Assembly (NCBI RefSeq): GCF_003340555.1 | Contig: NZ_QPLJ01000026.1 | Location: forward strand, 1 to 49,293 | DNA: 49,293 bases | Direction: 5' to 3' | Source: Jannaschia formosa | GTDB lineage: Bacteria; Pseudomonadota; Alphaproteobacteria; Rhodobacterales; Rhodobacteraceae | Shown here: positions 42,438 through 49,293 of the stretch, piece after piece | Layout: each line of letters starts with the position of its first letter | How positions within the stretch are numbered: the stretch's first letter is position 1 | The notes under the pieces: generated by a model | What the model was told of the DNA's origin: nothing | Database searches by the model: none | The model's input: the letters and a program-made list of their open reading frames with translations, nothing else | Made by a program: the position numbers and the translations under genes

Positions 42438-42533
42438 GCTGACGCCTTGCTGCAGAACTGGCGCCACCCATGCAGAAGAAGTGGGTCACCGCACAGAACC
42501 AGTCGTCATCGAATGATAGGGGCCGGTCCGGGT

Positions 42534-43970
42534 TCATCCTCCGTCGCCCTTGTCCAGGAGCCGGCGCAGCGTTTCGGCGAAGCGACGCGCATCGCGGGCG
42601 TTTGCGGTGCCGAACCCGACGACGAGCCCCTGCGCGGGGGTATCGAGGAAATAGTCGGACAGAGAGGACACCGCGAAACCCGCGTCGTTCAGCGAGGCGC
42701 GCAGCGGGCCGTCATCGGCCACCTCCGGCAAGCGGGCCGTCAGCTGCAGGCCGCCATCGGGGGCGGAAAGCTGGACGCGGTCCCCGAGCGCCTCGGTCAG
42801 CGCCGACGTGACGAGCCGCAGGCGCTCGCGATAGGCCGAGGAGATCGCCGCGACATGCGCGCGGTAGGCCCCCTGCGCCATGAACTCGGCCAGAGCCGCC
42901 TGTGCGTGAACATTGGCCGCGAGGCCCAGCCTACGCTGCACCGCCTGAACGGCGTGGGCGCTGCCCTTGGGCGCCACCAGCCAGCCGATGCGCAGACCCG
43001 GCAGCAGGCTCTTGGCGGCGCTGCCCAGATAGACGACATGACTGGCGTCGGGTACAGCGGCCAACGCGGCGATGCCTCTGCCTGCCCAGACGAATTCGCT
43101 ATCGTAGTCGTCTTCGACGATCATCGCGCCAGTTGCGCGGGCGGCCTCGACAAGGGCAAGGCGGCGCGGCATCGGCAGGCGCACGCCCGTGGGATACTGC
43201 GTCGAGGGCGTGAGATAGATCAGCCGGACAGCGGTCAGGTCCGCTGCTGCGGGATCGACACCCTGCGCGTCCACGGGTAGCGCGCGGCAGGTCAGCCCGG
43301 CTGCCTCGAACGTCGCGCGCGCGCTGATGTAGCCAGGGCTCTCGACCAGCGCGATCTCGCCCGGATCCGCGAACGTTGCTGCGGCAATCATTAGGCTCGC
43401 CTGCGTTCCGGGCGTCACGACGATATCCTCGGGCGAGCAGATCAGACCGCGATGGCGGTGCAACTGGTCGGCCAGGACCTGGCGAAGTTCAGGAAGGCCC
43501 TCAAAATGGGCATAGCCCTCGGCCCCGTCCTGGCGGTGCCGCGCGGCGCGGCGCAGGACCCGGCCCCAGGCGTCGGCGGGAAACAGCGCCGGATCGGGCG
43601 AGCCGGGGGCAAGCCGGCCTTCAGACAATCCCCGGCGAAGGGTCGTGCTTGCGGCCCGCGCGCGATCCGACAGGCGGACGGACGCTGTAGAACCGGACGC
43701 CCGTCCGAGATCCAGTGCCGCCACGCGCGGCAGCGTCCCGGGCCGGACCTCGATCAGCCCCTCGGCGGCCAGAAGCTCGTAGGCCGCATTCACCGTGTTG
43801 CGCCCGACGCCGAGAAGGGCCGAGGCCGCGCGCGACGAGGGTAGCGACTCGCCTGCAGTCAGCCGCCCCTCCAAAACGGCTGTCCGAATGCTGCGATACA
43901 GCTGGACGACCAATGTCTCGGACGCGTCGGGGGCGACTGTCACAAGGCTCGCAAAGACCACTGGTTCCAT
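42534..43970 (-). CDS. MocR/PdxR-type PLP-dependent transcriptional regulator
   Basis: The product has 478 residues. A GntR winged helix (LYRSIRTAVLEGRL, then LGVGRNTVNAAYELLAAEGL) covers 15-75. A class I aminotransferase-like domain follows, with VEDDYDSEF and YLGSAAKSLLPGLRIGWLVA, where the Lys binds pyridoxal phosphate. GGAAGG lies 6 bases before the ATG at 43970; an in-frame ATG at 43997 lies inside a palindrome. Regulators of this type control vitamin B6, GABA or taurine genes. It is divergent from a flavin-nucleotide-binding protein of the PNPOx fold, its likely target. Confidence 0.87.
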   Translation of the reverse strand: MEPVVFASLVTVAPDASETLVVQLYRSIRTAVLEGRLTAGESLPSSRAASALLGVGRNTVNAAYELLAAEGLIEVRPGTLPRVAALDLGRASGSTASVRLSDRARAASTTLRRGLSEGRLAPGSPDPALFPADAWGRVLRRAARHRQDGAEGYAHFEGLPELRQVLADQLHRHRGLICSPEDIVVTPGTQASLMIAAATFADPGEIALVESPGYISARATFEAAGLTCRALPVDAQGVDPAAADLTAVRLIYLTPSTQYPTGVRLPMPRRLALVEAARATGAMIVEDDYDSEFVWAGRGIAALAAVPDASHVVYLGSAAKSLLPGLRIGWLVAPKGSAHAVQAVQRRLGLAANVHAQAALAEFMAQGAYRAHVAAISSAYRERLRLVTSALTEALGDRVQLSAPDGGLQLTARLPEVADDGPLRASLNDAGFAVSSLSDYFLDTPAQGLVVGFGTANARDARRFAETLRRLLDKGDGG

Positions 43971-43984
43971 GAAACGCCTTCCGA

Positions 43985-44010
43985 CTGGCTCCTCCATGGA
44001 GCCAGATAAT
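43985..44010. promoter_or_regulatory. Palindrome and -10 between MocR and the PNPOx-like gene
   Basis: CTGGCTCC (43985-43992) and GGAGCCAG (43998-44005) form perfect 8-base arms around TCCAT. GATAAT at 44005-44010 may be the -10 of the plus-strand gene. A MocR dimer bound here could act on both genes. Confidence 0.55.
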
Positions 44011-44048
44011 GGGGCAGAAGGCGCCCATCTGAAAGAGGAAGATGCGCT

Positions 44049-44699
44049 ATGACTGACCAGCCCCGCTTCAACCGCGCCCGCAACCCCAAGCGCGCCCTTT
44101 ACGACGAGGCGACCGTCCACGCGATCCTCGATGCCGGGATGGTCGGCCACGTCGGCTTCGTGGCCGACGGCCGGCCGATGGTGATGCCGATGGCCTACGC
44201 CCGTGGCCCCGGGTGCCTCTGGCTGCACGGCGCGTCGAAGGCACGGATCGTAAAGCTGGCCGATGGGGCGCCCCTGTCGATGACCGTCACGTTGCTCGAC
44301 GGGATCGTGGCGGCGCGGTCGGGGTTCCACCATTCGGTGAACTATCGCTCGGCGGTGGTCCACGGGACGGGCCGCGCGGTGACGGACCCCGATGATCTGG
44401 AAACCGCCCTGCAGGCCATCACTGAGCATCTGCTTCCCGGCCGCTGTGCCGAGATCCGCCCGATGACCGCGCAGGAGCGCAAGGCCACCGGGGTCGTCGC
44501 CCTCTGCATCGAAGCGGCGAGCGCCAAGGTCCGCGGCGGTCCGCCCGTCGATGACGAGGGCGATCATGCGCTCGGCCTCTGGGGCGGTGTCGTACCGGTG
44601 GTGACTGCGCTCGGCCGAGGCCTGCCTGACGCTCATACGCCTGAGGCCCTGCCCGAGCCGCCCTCGATCGCCCGCGCCCGCGCGCGGTTCGCATTTTGA
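44049..44699 (+). CDS. PNPOx-fold flavin-nucleotide-binding protein
   Basis: The product has 216 residues. AILDAGMVGHVGFVADGRP and MPMAYARGPGCLWLHGASKA are typical of the pyridoxamine 5'-phosphate oxidase-related, FMN-binding split-barrel proteins. Many are flavin reductases or haem/F420-related enzymes rather than true PNPOx, and the exact reaction is open. AGAGGAAG lies 7 bases before the ATG. Divergence from a PLP-dependent MocR regulator suggests a link with B6 or amine metabolism. Confidence 0.82.
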   Translation: MTDQPRFNRARNPKRALYDEATVHAILDAGMVGHVGFVADGRPMVMPMAYARGPGCLWLHGASKARIVKLADGAPLSMTVTLLDGIVAARSGFHHSVNYRSAVVHGTGRAVTDPDDLETALQAITEHLLPGRCAEIRPMTAQERKATGVVALCIEAASAKVRGGPPVDDEGDHALGLWGGVVPVVTALGRGLPDAHTPEALPEPPSIARARARFAF

Positions 44700-44729
44700 C
44701 CTCATGATCCCCTTCAAGGAACCAGACCC

Positions 44730-44942
44730 ATGACCTTCGCCGATACCACCTTCGCGACCCCTCGCTTCATCCTGCCCCTGAGAGAGACCCTCTCGAGCCT
44801 CTGCAATCGTCACCGCACGGCGTCAGCGATCGCGCATCTCGATGACCGGCTGCGTGCCGATGTCGGTCTGCCGCCGAAGAGTGAGCGCACGCTCCTGCCG
44901 CACGAAGCCGCGGCGCGCGCCGCCATGATGGCGTGGCGATAG
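44730..44942 (+). CDS. DUF1127-like small protein
   Basis: The product has 70 residues. HLDDRLRADVGLPP near the middle follows the DUF1127 (YjiS-like) pattern of a short helix with D-x-x-L-x-D-I/V-G-L. Small proteins of this family affect phosphate, RNA or stress responses in alphaproteobacteria. AAGGAA precedes the ATG. It is 30 bases after the PNPOx-like gene and probably co-transcribed. Confidence 0.7.
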   Translation: MTFADTTFATPRFILPLRETLSSLCNRHRTASAIAHLDDRLRADVGLPPKSERTLLPHEAAARAAMMAWR

Positions 44943-44973
44943 CCCGACAGGCCGTTAACGGAGCACCATCGCG

Positions 44974-46911
44974 ATGAGACACCTTCTTCTTTCCACCTTC
45001 CTTGTCGGGGCGGTTCTGATCGGCTCGACCGTATCCGTTCGCGCCGAGGACGATGCCATGACCCGTTGGACAGATCCCGAAAACCGCTTCGCCCTCGTTC
45101 GGCCTGAGGGATGGCAGCTCGACGGGTCGGGATCCCTTGTGGAGCTTACCAGTCCGGAGGGTGACATCGCGCTCTGGTTCGGCTTGTCGGATGCAAGCGA
45201 CCCTACGCAGGCGGTCGATGCCGCCTGGAGCGCCGCTGGCGAGACTGTGCCCGCCCCGCACGCCGTGGTCCCGGCCCCACCCCGGGATGGGGTCGAGGCG
45301 GCGACGGCCTTCGCCTATCCGCCCGAGGGCGACGTGATCCGGCAGGCCATCGTCGAGAGCCGCGGCGGCCGCCTGCATGTGACCCTGATCCGCGGAACGC
45401 TGGCCGCGCTCGAGCGGCGCGGCGCGCAGGTGAACATCGCCGTGACGGGGTTTCAGCCTGCCGATATGGCAACTGTCGATCTCACCGGTATCGCGCCTGA
45501 TGCCCTCGATGCGACGGATCTGGATGCGCTGGGCGCCTACGTTCAGGATCACCTCGCCCGCTTCGACGTGCCGGGCGCCGTCGTCGCCGTGGTGCAGGGC
45601 GGCGAGGTGCGGATGCTTCAGGGCTTCGGCGTCCGCGCCCTCGGGACAAGCGATGCGGTGACACCGGACACTCGGATGATGATCGGTTCGGTCGGCAAGT
45701 CGATGACGACGCTGCTGATGGCCCGCCTGGTCGAAGAGGGGCGCCTTTCCTGGGACCAGCCGGTGCAGAGCGTCCTGCCAGGCTTTGCCGTCGCCGATCC
45801 GGAGCTTTCGGAGACGATCACCGTCCAGAACCTCGTCTGCGCCTGCTCGGGTGTGCCGCGGCGCGACATGGAATTCCTGTTCAACGCGACGGAACTCGAT
45901 GCCGAAGCGGTGATCGGCTCTCTGACCGCGTTCGAGTTCTTCACCGGGTTCGGCGAGGCCTTCCAGTATTCCAACCAGCTGGTCGCGACGGGCGGCTGGG
46001 TCACCGCCGCCGCCGACGGGGCCGAATGGGGTGCGCTGGACGCCGGCTATGCCCGCTTGCTGGAAGAACGTCTGTTCGCGCCGCTCGGCATGACCCGCTC
46101 CACGATCGACTTTGCCGAGGTCATGGCCGATGCAGATGTCGCTACGCCCCACGCGCCCCATGGCGCGGGCCAGCGCAGCCTGCTGCCGGCCCAGACCGAG
46201 GGCGCGCTCCTGCCCGTGGCACCGGCGGGCGCGCACTGGTCCACTGGCGCGGACATGGCACGCTACCTTCAGGCGCTTCTGGCTATCGGCGGCGGGAACG
46301 GCATCGTCTCGACGGAGAGCCTTGCCCATCTCACAGCGCCGCAAGTGCCGGTCAGCGCGACCATGTCCTACGGGCTCGGCTGGTTCGTCGAGGAATGGAA
46401 GGGTCAGCGTCTGATACAGCACGGCGGCAACACCTTCGGCTTCACGAGCGAGTTAGCCTTCCTGCCCGAAGCGAGTGCCGGCATCGTGATCCTGACCAAC
46501 GCGGGCCGGGCGAACGACTTCGTCCAGGCGGTCCGCGCGCGGTTCCTCGAGGTGCTGTTCGACCTGCCTGCAACTCACCATGCCGGCGCCCTGATTGCCC
46601 GGGCCGAGGCCGACCGCCGTGCCGCGGACTGGGCCGGCGCGCAGACGATCCCGCCCGAGGTGGCCAGTGCCGCCGTGGGACGGTATCGGTCGAGTGTCCT
46701 GGGCGAGGTGGCCCTGCGGCGCGAGGGCGACCGGCTGATCTTCGACATCGGGGAGATGGCGGGCGAGGTTCGCGTTGACCCCGCAAGACCCGAACGCTGA
46801 ATCGTCTGGGAAGGGCCGCTCTTCACCATGCCGCTCGCTTTCGATCCGGCGACACGGTCGCTGATCTTCGGCGAAGGCGCTGCGCAATACGTGCTCGAGG
46901 CGGTTCAATGA
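44974..46911 (+). pseudogene. Exported serine hydrolase, cut short by an in-frame TGA
   Basis: The frame from 44974 stops at TGA 46798-46800 after 608 residues. It has a signal peptide (1-24), an N-terminal PsbP/DUF-like domain to about 165, then a class C beta-lactamase fold with SVGK (Ser239, Lys242) and a YSN in FQYSNQLV. Beyond the TGA the same frame continues with IVWEGPLFTMPLAF and LIFGEGAAQYVLEAVQ to a TGA at 46909-46911, completing the small C-terminal beta domain common in this family. So one nonsense change removes 37 residues. The catalytic domain is intact and the shorter product may still work. The full frame would overlap the next start by 4 bases (ATGA), as elsewhere in this window. 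Confidence 0.75.
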
Positions 46912-47426
46912 TGTCTGCCAAAGGTGTCCTCCTGCTCCTCTTGGCTTTTGCGCCGATTGCGATCATTGGCTCGTCGGGTCACGCGGTGGCCGAACCGGTT
47001 CGCGTGGGCGCCGAGCATTGCGTCGTCAACGTCGCGCCCGGCGATCCGTTGAACCTGCGCGTCGGGCCCGGAACCGGCCATCGGGTCGTGACCCGCTTGC
47101 CCTATGCGACCTGCGGACTAACTGTGATGGACACCTGCCGGGGCAACTGGTGCCCGGTCGAGGACGGCCACCATGCCGGCTGGCTGCACCGCCGCTACAT
47201 TGCGGCGGTGTCGCGCCCGACGCACTGCCTCAGCCCCCTCACGCAGCCGCAAGCCGTGGCATTACGGGCCTGGCCGTCCGATGGCTCGCGAGTGCTTGCA
47301 CGCCTCGTTCCACGAAGCTGCGGCATCGCCCTTCTACCATATCAAGTAGAGGGCTGGCAGAAGGTCCGCCAAGGCGGATGGGAAGGCTGGGTCCGGCTGT
47401 CGGACCTTCTATTCTTCGATGGATAG
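46908..47426 (+). CDS. Exported SH3b-domain protein
   Basis: The product has 172 residues. A signal peptide covers 1-28. A bacterial SH3 domain follows, with PLNLRVGPGTGHRVVTRLP then GNWCPVEDGHHAGWLHRRYI, and a second half with VALRAWPSDGSRVLARLVP and GWEGWVRLSDL that looks like a repeat of the fold. Such domains bind peptidoglycan or other ligands in the periplasm. The ATG overlaps the last stop of the serine hydrolase gene (46908-46911), which supports co-translation before that gene was damaged. Confidence 0.78.
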   Translation: MMSAKGVLLLLLAFAPIAIIGSSGHAVAEPVRVGAEHCVVNVAPGDPLNLRVGPGTGHRVVTRLPYATCGLTVMDTCRGNWCPVEDGHHAGWLHRRYIAAVSRPTHCLSPLTQPQAVALRAWPSDGSRVLARLVPRSCGIALLPYQVEGWQKVRQGGWEGWVRLSDLLFFDG

Positions 47427-48007
47427 GGCAGATTGTGCCATCTCGCGGTCATCGCCGCCATGGGTCGGGGTCAGCAGTTTCGCGGCCGGCCTGCGGATGC
47501 CGCTGCGGCTAACGGCGGCGAAGCAGAAGCTTTGAACAGTTCGCTCCCGGTCGCGATTGCATCGAACGACGCCGCGAACTGAGACGATTTCCCTATATTG
47601 CAATGGGTTACGGGCCAGAGAACGTTCGATGCCAGTCCCGTCCCCTCCGCCACTTGCCCCTGCGAAAGCGTTCTCTCGATCCGGCCGCGGCCGGATTTTT
47701 CCGTTGTTTTTGGGGGTTATGCGGGTGGGGCTGAGCACTGGCTCGGGCACCAAGTGACCCGGAAGCGGTCTCTCAGCGCCGGTATTCTCCGGACCTCATG
47801 ACTGCGCCGATTTGGTGCAGAGCTTGTAAGACGCTGCAACGACGGGATTTCTTACCTCGAGAATTTTGGGTTTTGATATGAGAGGCATTCGTCCTGAAGG
47901 ACCAGAAATCAAAACAGACTCGGTTGAGTCAGTGGTGGCCACGGATCCTGAGGGTTCGCTCTGGTTTAAAAACCGCAAGATGACCCGATAAACATGCCAG
48001 CCACTCA
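47427..48007. other. Gene-free stretch
   Basis: No frame has recognisable protein sequence or a good start on either strand. A strong plus-strand terminator-like hairpin lies at 47679-47700. GTTTTGAT and ATCAAAAC form an inverted pair around a GTCCTGAAGGAC palindrome between about 47870 and 47920. Codon-like structure is absent, so this is spacer or remnants of mobile DNA. Confidence 0.4.
47679..47700 (+). terminator. Rho-independent terminator-like hairpin
   Basis: ATCCGGCC-GC-GGCCGGAT is fully self-complementary and is followed directly by TTTT. It lies about 250 bases after the SH3b gene and could end that transcript. Confidence 0.6.
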
Positions 48008-48199
48008 TCAGCTTCGGAGCGAGATGAGGTAGTCCTCACCAATCACGCGTACAGGCACAGCATCGTCGAAAGCAGCGATGGTGTTCACATGAGCGCCGAC
48101 GGCGGGGCCCTGCGAAGCGGCCTGAAAGGCAGGCTCCGCCAGCGCTTGCGCCGTCCTCCGTAGGGCGCGGTGCGCGTGTATCAAAGCCTGCCGACGCAT
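48008..48199 (-). CDS. Possible small protein beside the IS701 copy
   Basis: A 63-residue frame starts RRQALIHAHRALRRTAQALA and ends PVRVIGEDYLISLRS. AGGA lies just before the ATG, but too close for a normal site. The sequence looks protein-like yet fits no family I know. The IS701 copy is inserted 5 bases upstream of its start, so any promoter was cut away. Confidence 0.3.
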   Translation of the reverse strand: MRRQALIHAHRALRRTAQALAEPAFQAASQGPAVGAHVNTIAAFDDAVPVRVIGEDYLISLRS

Positions 48200-48208
48200 C
48201 AATCCTAA

Positions 48209-49104
48209 TACTACAGTTGCATATACTCCGTTCGTTTTCGATGACAGGTGGCGGCTGCGGTTTGGTGCTGTCGTCGCCATCGGGACCAGTGCCAGACGAA
48301 GGCGGCACGTGTCCGGTGTGGAATCACGAGCTTGGCGATCAGGGTGCGCAGCTCGGACATGCTCATGGTCCCCGCCGCCATGGCGGTCATGCGGCTTCGG
48401 GGGCGTCGTGCGGCGTCGGACTCGTTTTGTCTTCGGATGGTTTGCCGAAGGCGGCGCGGGCCTGCGTGGCGGCGAGCGTGGCGAGGAACGCCTGCGCAGC
48501 CATGACGAGGGTCATGTGGCGGTGCCAGCCGTGCCAGGAGCGGGCCTCGCAGTGGTCGAGGCCGAGGTCGTCCTTGGCGCGCAGGAAGCATTCCTCGATC
48601 GCCCAACGGCTGGCGTAGGTGGCGAACACGCCGACCTGGCAATTCTCGATCCGACCAGCCGTACCCGAGTACTGCCGCCCCACGCCCACCGAGTGCCGGC
48701 CCTGCTTGAGGAACCCCGTCTCGTCCACGATCAGAACGCCGCCCGGATCACCGAGCACCTCCAGCGCGTAGTCCCGCACCAGATCCCGCAACGCCTCCGC
48801 CGACCACCGACTGCGCCCGAGCAAAGACTGCACCCGGTAGGGCTTCGCAAGCCCCGCCTGCTCGGCCAGCATCCAGCCCGTCTTGCGCTCCGCCCCCGAT
48901 AGCAGCCCGTCCACGAACGCCGCGGCCGTCGCGCGCTGCTCGGCGCGCCCGAACGCAGACCCCATCCGCGCCTTTAGATGATCGAGCTCCGCACGCCAGT
49001 CCACCAGCGCACCTGCCAAGACCGCAGATGCCATCGCCCAACCCTCCGCTCCCGCTCCACGGAGCGCAAAGAGCCACATCTGCTGACAATGCGCAACTGT
49101 AGTA
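48209..49104 (-). mobile_element. IS701-family element, internally deleted, with CTAA target duplication
   Basis: TACTACAGTTGC at 48209-48220 and its exact complement GCAACTGTAGTA at 49093-49104 are the terminal inverted repeats. CTAA flanks both ends (48205-48208 and 49105-49108). A 4-base YTAR duplication is the hallmark of IS701-family insertion. At 896 bp it is shorter than full IS701 elements because the transposase gene has an internal deletion. It can only move if a related intact copy supplies transposase. Confidence 0.85.
48211..49034 (-). pseudogene. IS701-family transposase, internal deletion and frameshift
   Basis: The N-terminal part is intact: SRWSAEALRDLVRDYALEVL, GVLIVDETGFLKQGRHSVGV (first catalytic Asp) and RQYSGTAGRIENCQVGVFA. 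It then jumps directly to RWAIEECFLRAKDDLGLDH (catalytic Glu), so about 140 residues with the second Asp are missing; the junction is near 48615. The frame stops at 48387, while the family C-terminus (SELRTLIAKLVIPHRTRAAF, then FVWHWSRWRRQHQ) is in another frame and ends at 48211. Two lesions make it inactive. The start at 49034 gives the usual N-terminus; an ATG at 49079 is also in frame. Confidence 0.82.
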
Positions 49105-49110
49105 CTAAGC

Positions 49111-49185
49111 TTCTAGGCTCCAGACTCATAACCAGTAGGTGACGGTTGCGGCGAGGGCGACGGCGGAGAGGATGAACCGCGCCGG
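49111..49185 (-). mobile_element. Tail of an IS5-family element
   Basis: The minus strand ends a transposase frame with ARFILSAVALAATVTYWL and a TGA at 49128-49126, the usual C-terminus of an IS5-family transposase. GGCTCCAGACTC just outside looks like its terminal repeat. Only about 20 codons remain; the rest is replaced by an IS3-type element. Confidence 0.55.
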
Positions 49186-49225
49186 GTTTGCCGGAGGCTC
49201 CAACTTCTGAGTAGGGTGGAGCATC

Positions 49226-49293
49226 ATGAGCAAGACCACGAACAAGTTTTCTCCTGAGGTGCGCGAGCGGGCGGTGCGGCTGGTTCTCGACAG
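49226..49293 (+). CDS. Start of IS3-family transposase OrfA (runs off window)
   Basis: The ATG at 49226 opens SKTTNKFSPEVRERAVRLVL, the typical N-terminal HTH of IS3-group OrfA (IS51-like). GGGTGGAG precedes it. Only 22 codons lie inside the window. The element appears to have inserted in, or recombined with, the IS5 tail near 49185. Confidence 0.75.
   Translation, partial: MSKTTNKFSPEVRERAVRLVLD

Noticed and set aside
43971-44813. Long upstream extension of the MocR frame on the minus strand
   Set aside because: The extension is antisense to the PNPOx-fold gene. A good ribosome-binding site marks the start at 43970.
44767-46422. A 551-codon minus-strand frame
   Set aside because: It lies fully antisense to the exported serine hydrolase, which has clear motifs; the minus-strand product is without family likeness.
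46798-46800. TGA read as selenocysteine in the serine hydrolase
   Set aside because: The position is far from the active site in a variable C-terminal domain, and the family has no selenoprotein members known to me. A nonsense change is simpler.
47409-47753. Minus-strand frame of 114 codons after the SH3b gene
   Set aside because: It runs over the terminator hairpin, is rich in Arg and Ser without pattern, and overlaps the end of the SH3b gene antisense.

Overview
The window is G+C-rich and reads as an accessory region of an alphaproteobacterium, most likely in Rhodobacterales. That assignment is inference: it rests on base composition, a DUF1127-type small protein, an arsenic cluster with an ArsR-ArsC fusion and ArsJ, and prophage-type M15/spanin lysis genes. 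No rRNA, tRNA or CRISPR array was seen. Genes are densely packed and many are joined by 4-base stop/start overlaps, but an unusual number are broken. Lesions include nonsense codons, frameshifts, truncations and IS relics, as expected of an integrated, partly decaying island.

Left part (1-9.5 kb): a DUF4326 protein; a PIN-toxin/antitoxin pair with a near-perfect palindrome over the antitoxin start; an MbcA/ParS-type antitoxin without a visible toxin; a GlxA-type AraC regulator killed by one in-frame TAG, divergent from an exported DJ-1/PfpI protein; a Xi-class glutathione transferase divergent from a LysR regulator; and an AAA ATPase translationally coupled to a truncated HsdM, with a cluster of GAGACC/GGTCTC sites in front.

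9.5-11.7 kb: an HNH endonuclease gene is followed by more than 1 kb without genes. This stretch holds a very G+C-rich part with CTCAGCGCC repeats, a 52-bp purely alternating pyrimidine-purine tract, and an A+T-rich array of ten TGTAATA/TATTACA octamers, three of them in exact tandem. It ends inside a beheaded EamA transporter gene. The array is the most unusual non-coding signal in the window and looks like iterons or a multi-site operator.

12-27.5 kb: a 'hydrolase island'. Four genes on the plus strand (DUF4386, DUF6544, a membrane-fused serine hydrolase, an M23 peptidase) converge on an eleven-gene minus-strand operon. That operon encodes a CPBP protease, two SxxK serine hydrolases, three alpha/beta hydrolases, an amidohydrolase, a quinone-oxidoreductase-like MDR, a membrane-anchored flavodoxin, DUF998 and a small membrane protein. 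Most products are predicted to be exported or membrane-bound. This is the best candidate for an undescribed multi-gene system; its substrate is unknown.

27.5-28.5 kb: remains of a prophage lysis cassette: a beheaded M15 peptidase with a C-terminal membrane anchor, then an Rz-like gene with an Rz1-like lipoprotein gene started inside it. 28.5-36.1 kb: two arsenic units. The first is arsR-arsC fusion, GAPDH, arsJ, acr3, arsH, every junction overlapping. The second is arsR, an ArsP-like permease and an MFS exporter. Together they would reduce arsenate, extrude arsenite and 1-arseno-3-phosphoglycerate, and oxidise or export organoarsenicals.

36-49.3 kb: a truncated YgjP-type peptidase gene, a LysR regulator, an alpha/beta hydrolase with a TetR regulator (matching operators at both genes), a NUDIX-GNAT fusion followed by a frameshifted DUF1349 gene, an acyltransferase, a MocR regulator divergent from a flavin-nucleotide-binding protein, a DUF1127-like protein, a fourth serine hydrolase with a premature TGA, an SH3b protein, and at the right edge a mosaic of three insertion sequences: a complete but internally deleted IS701-family copy with a CTAA target duplication, an IS5 tail and an IS3 orfA start.
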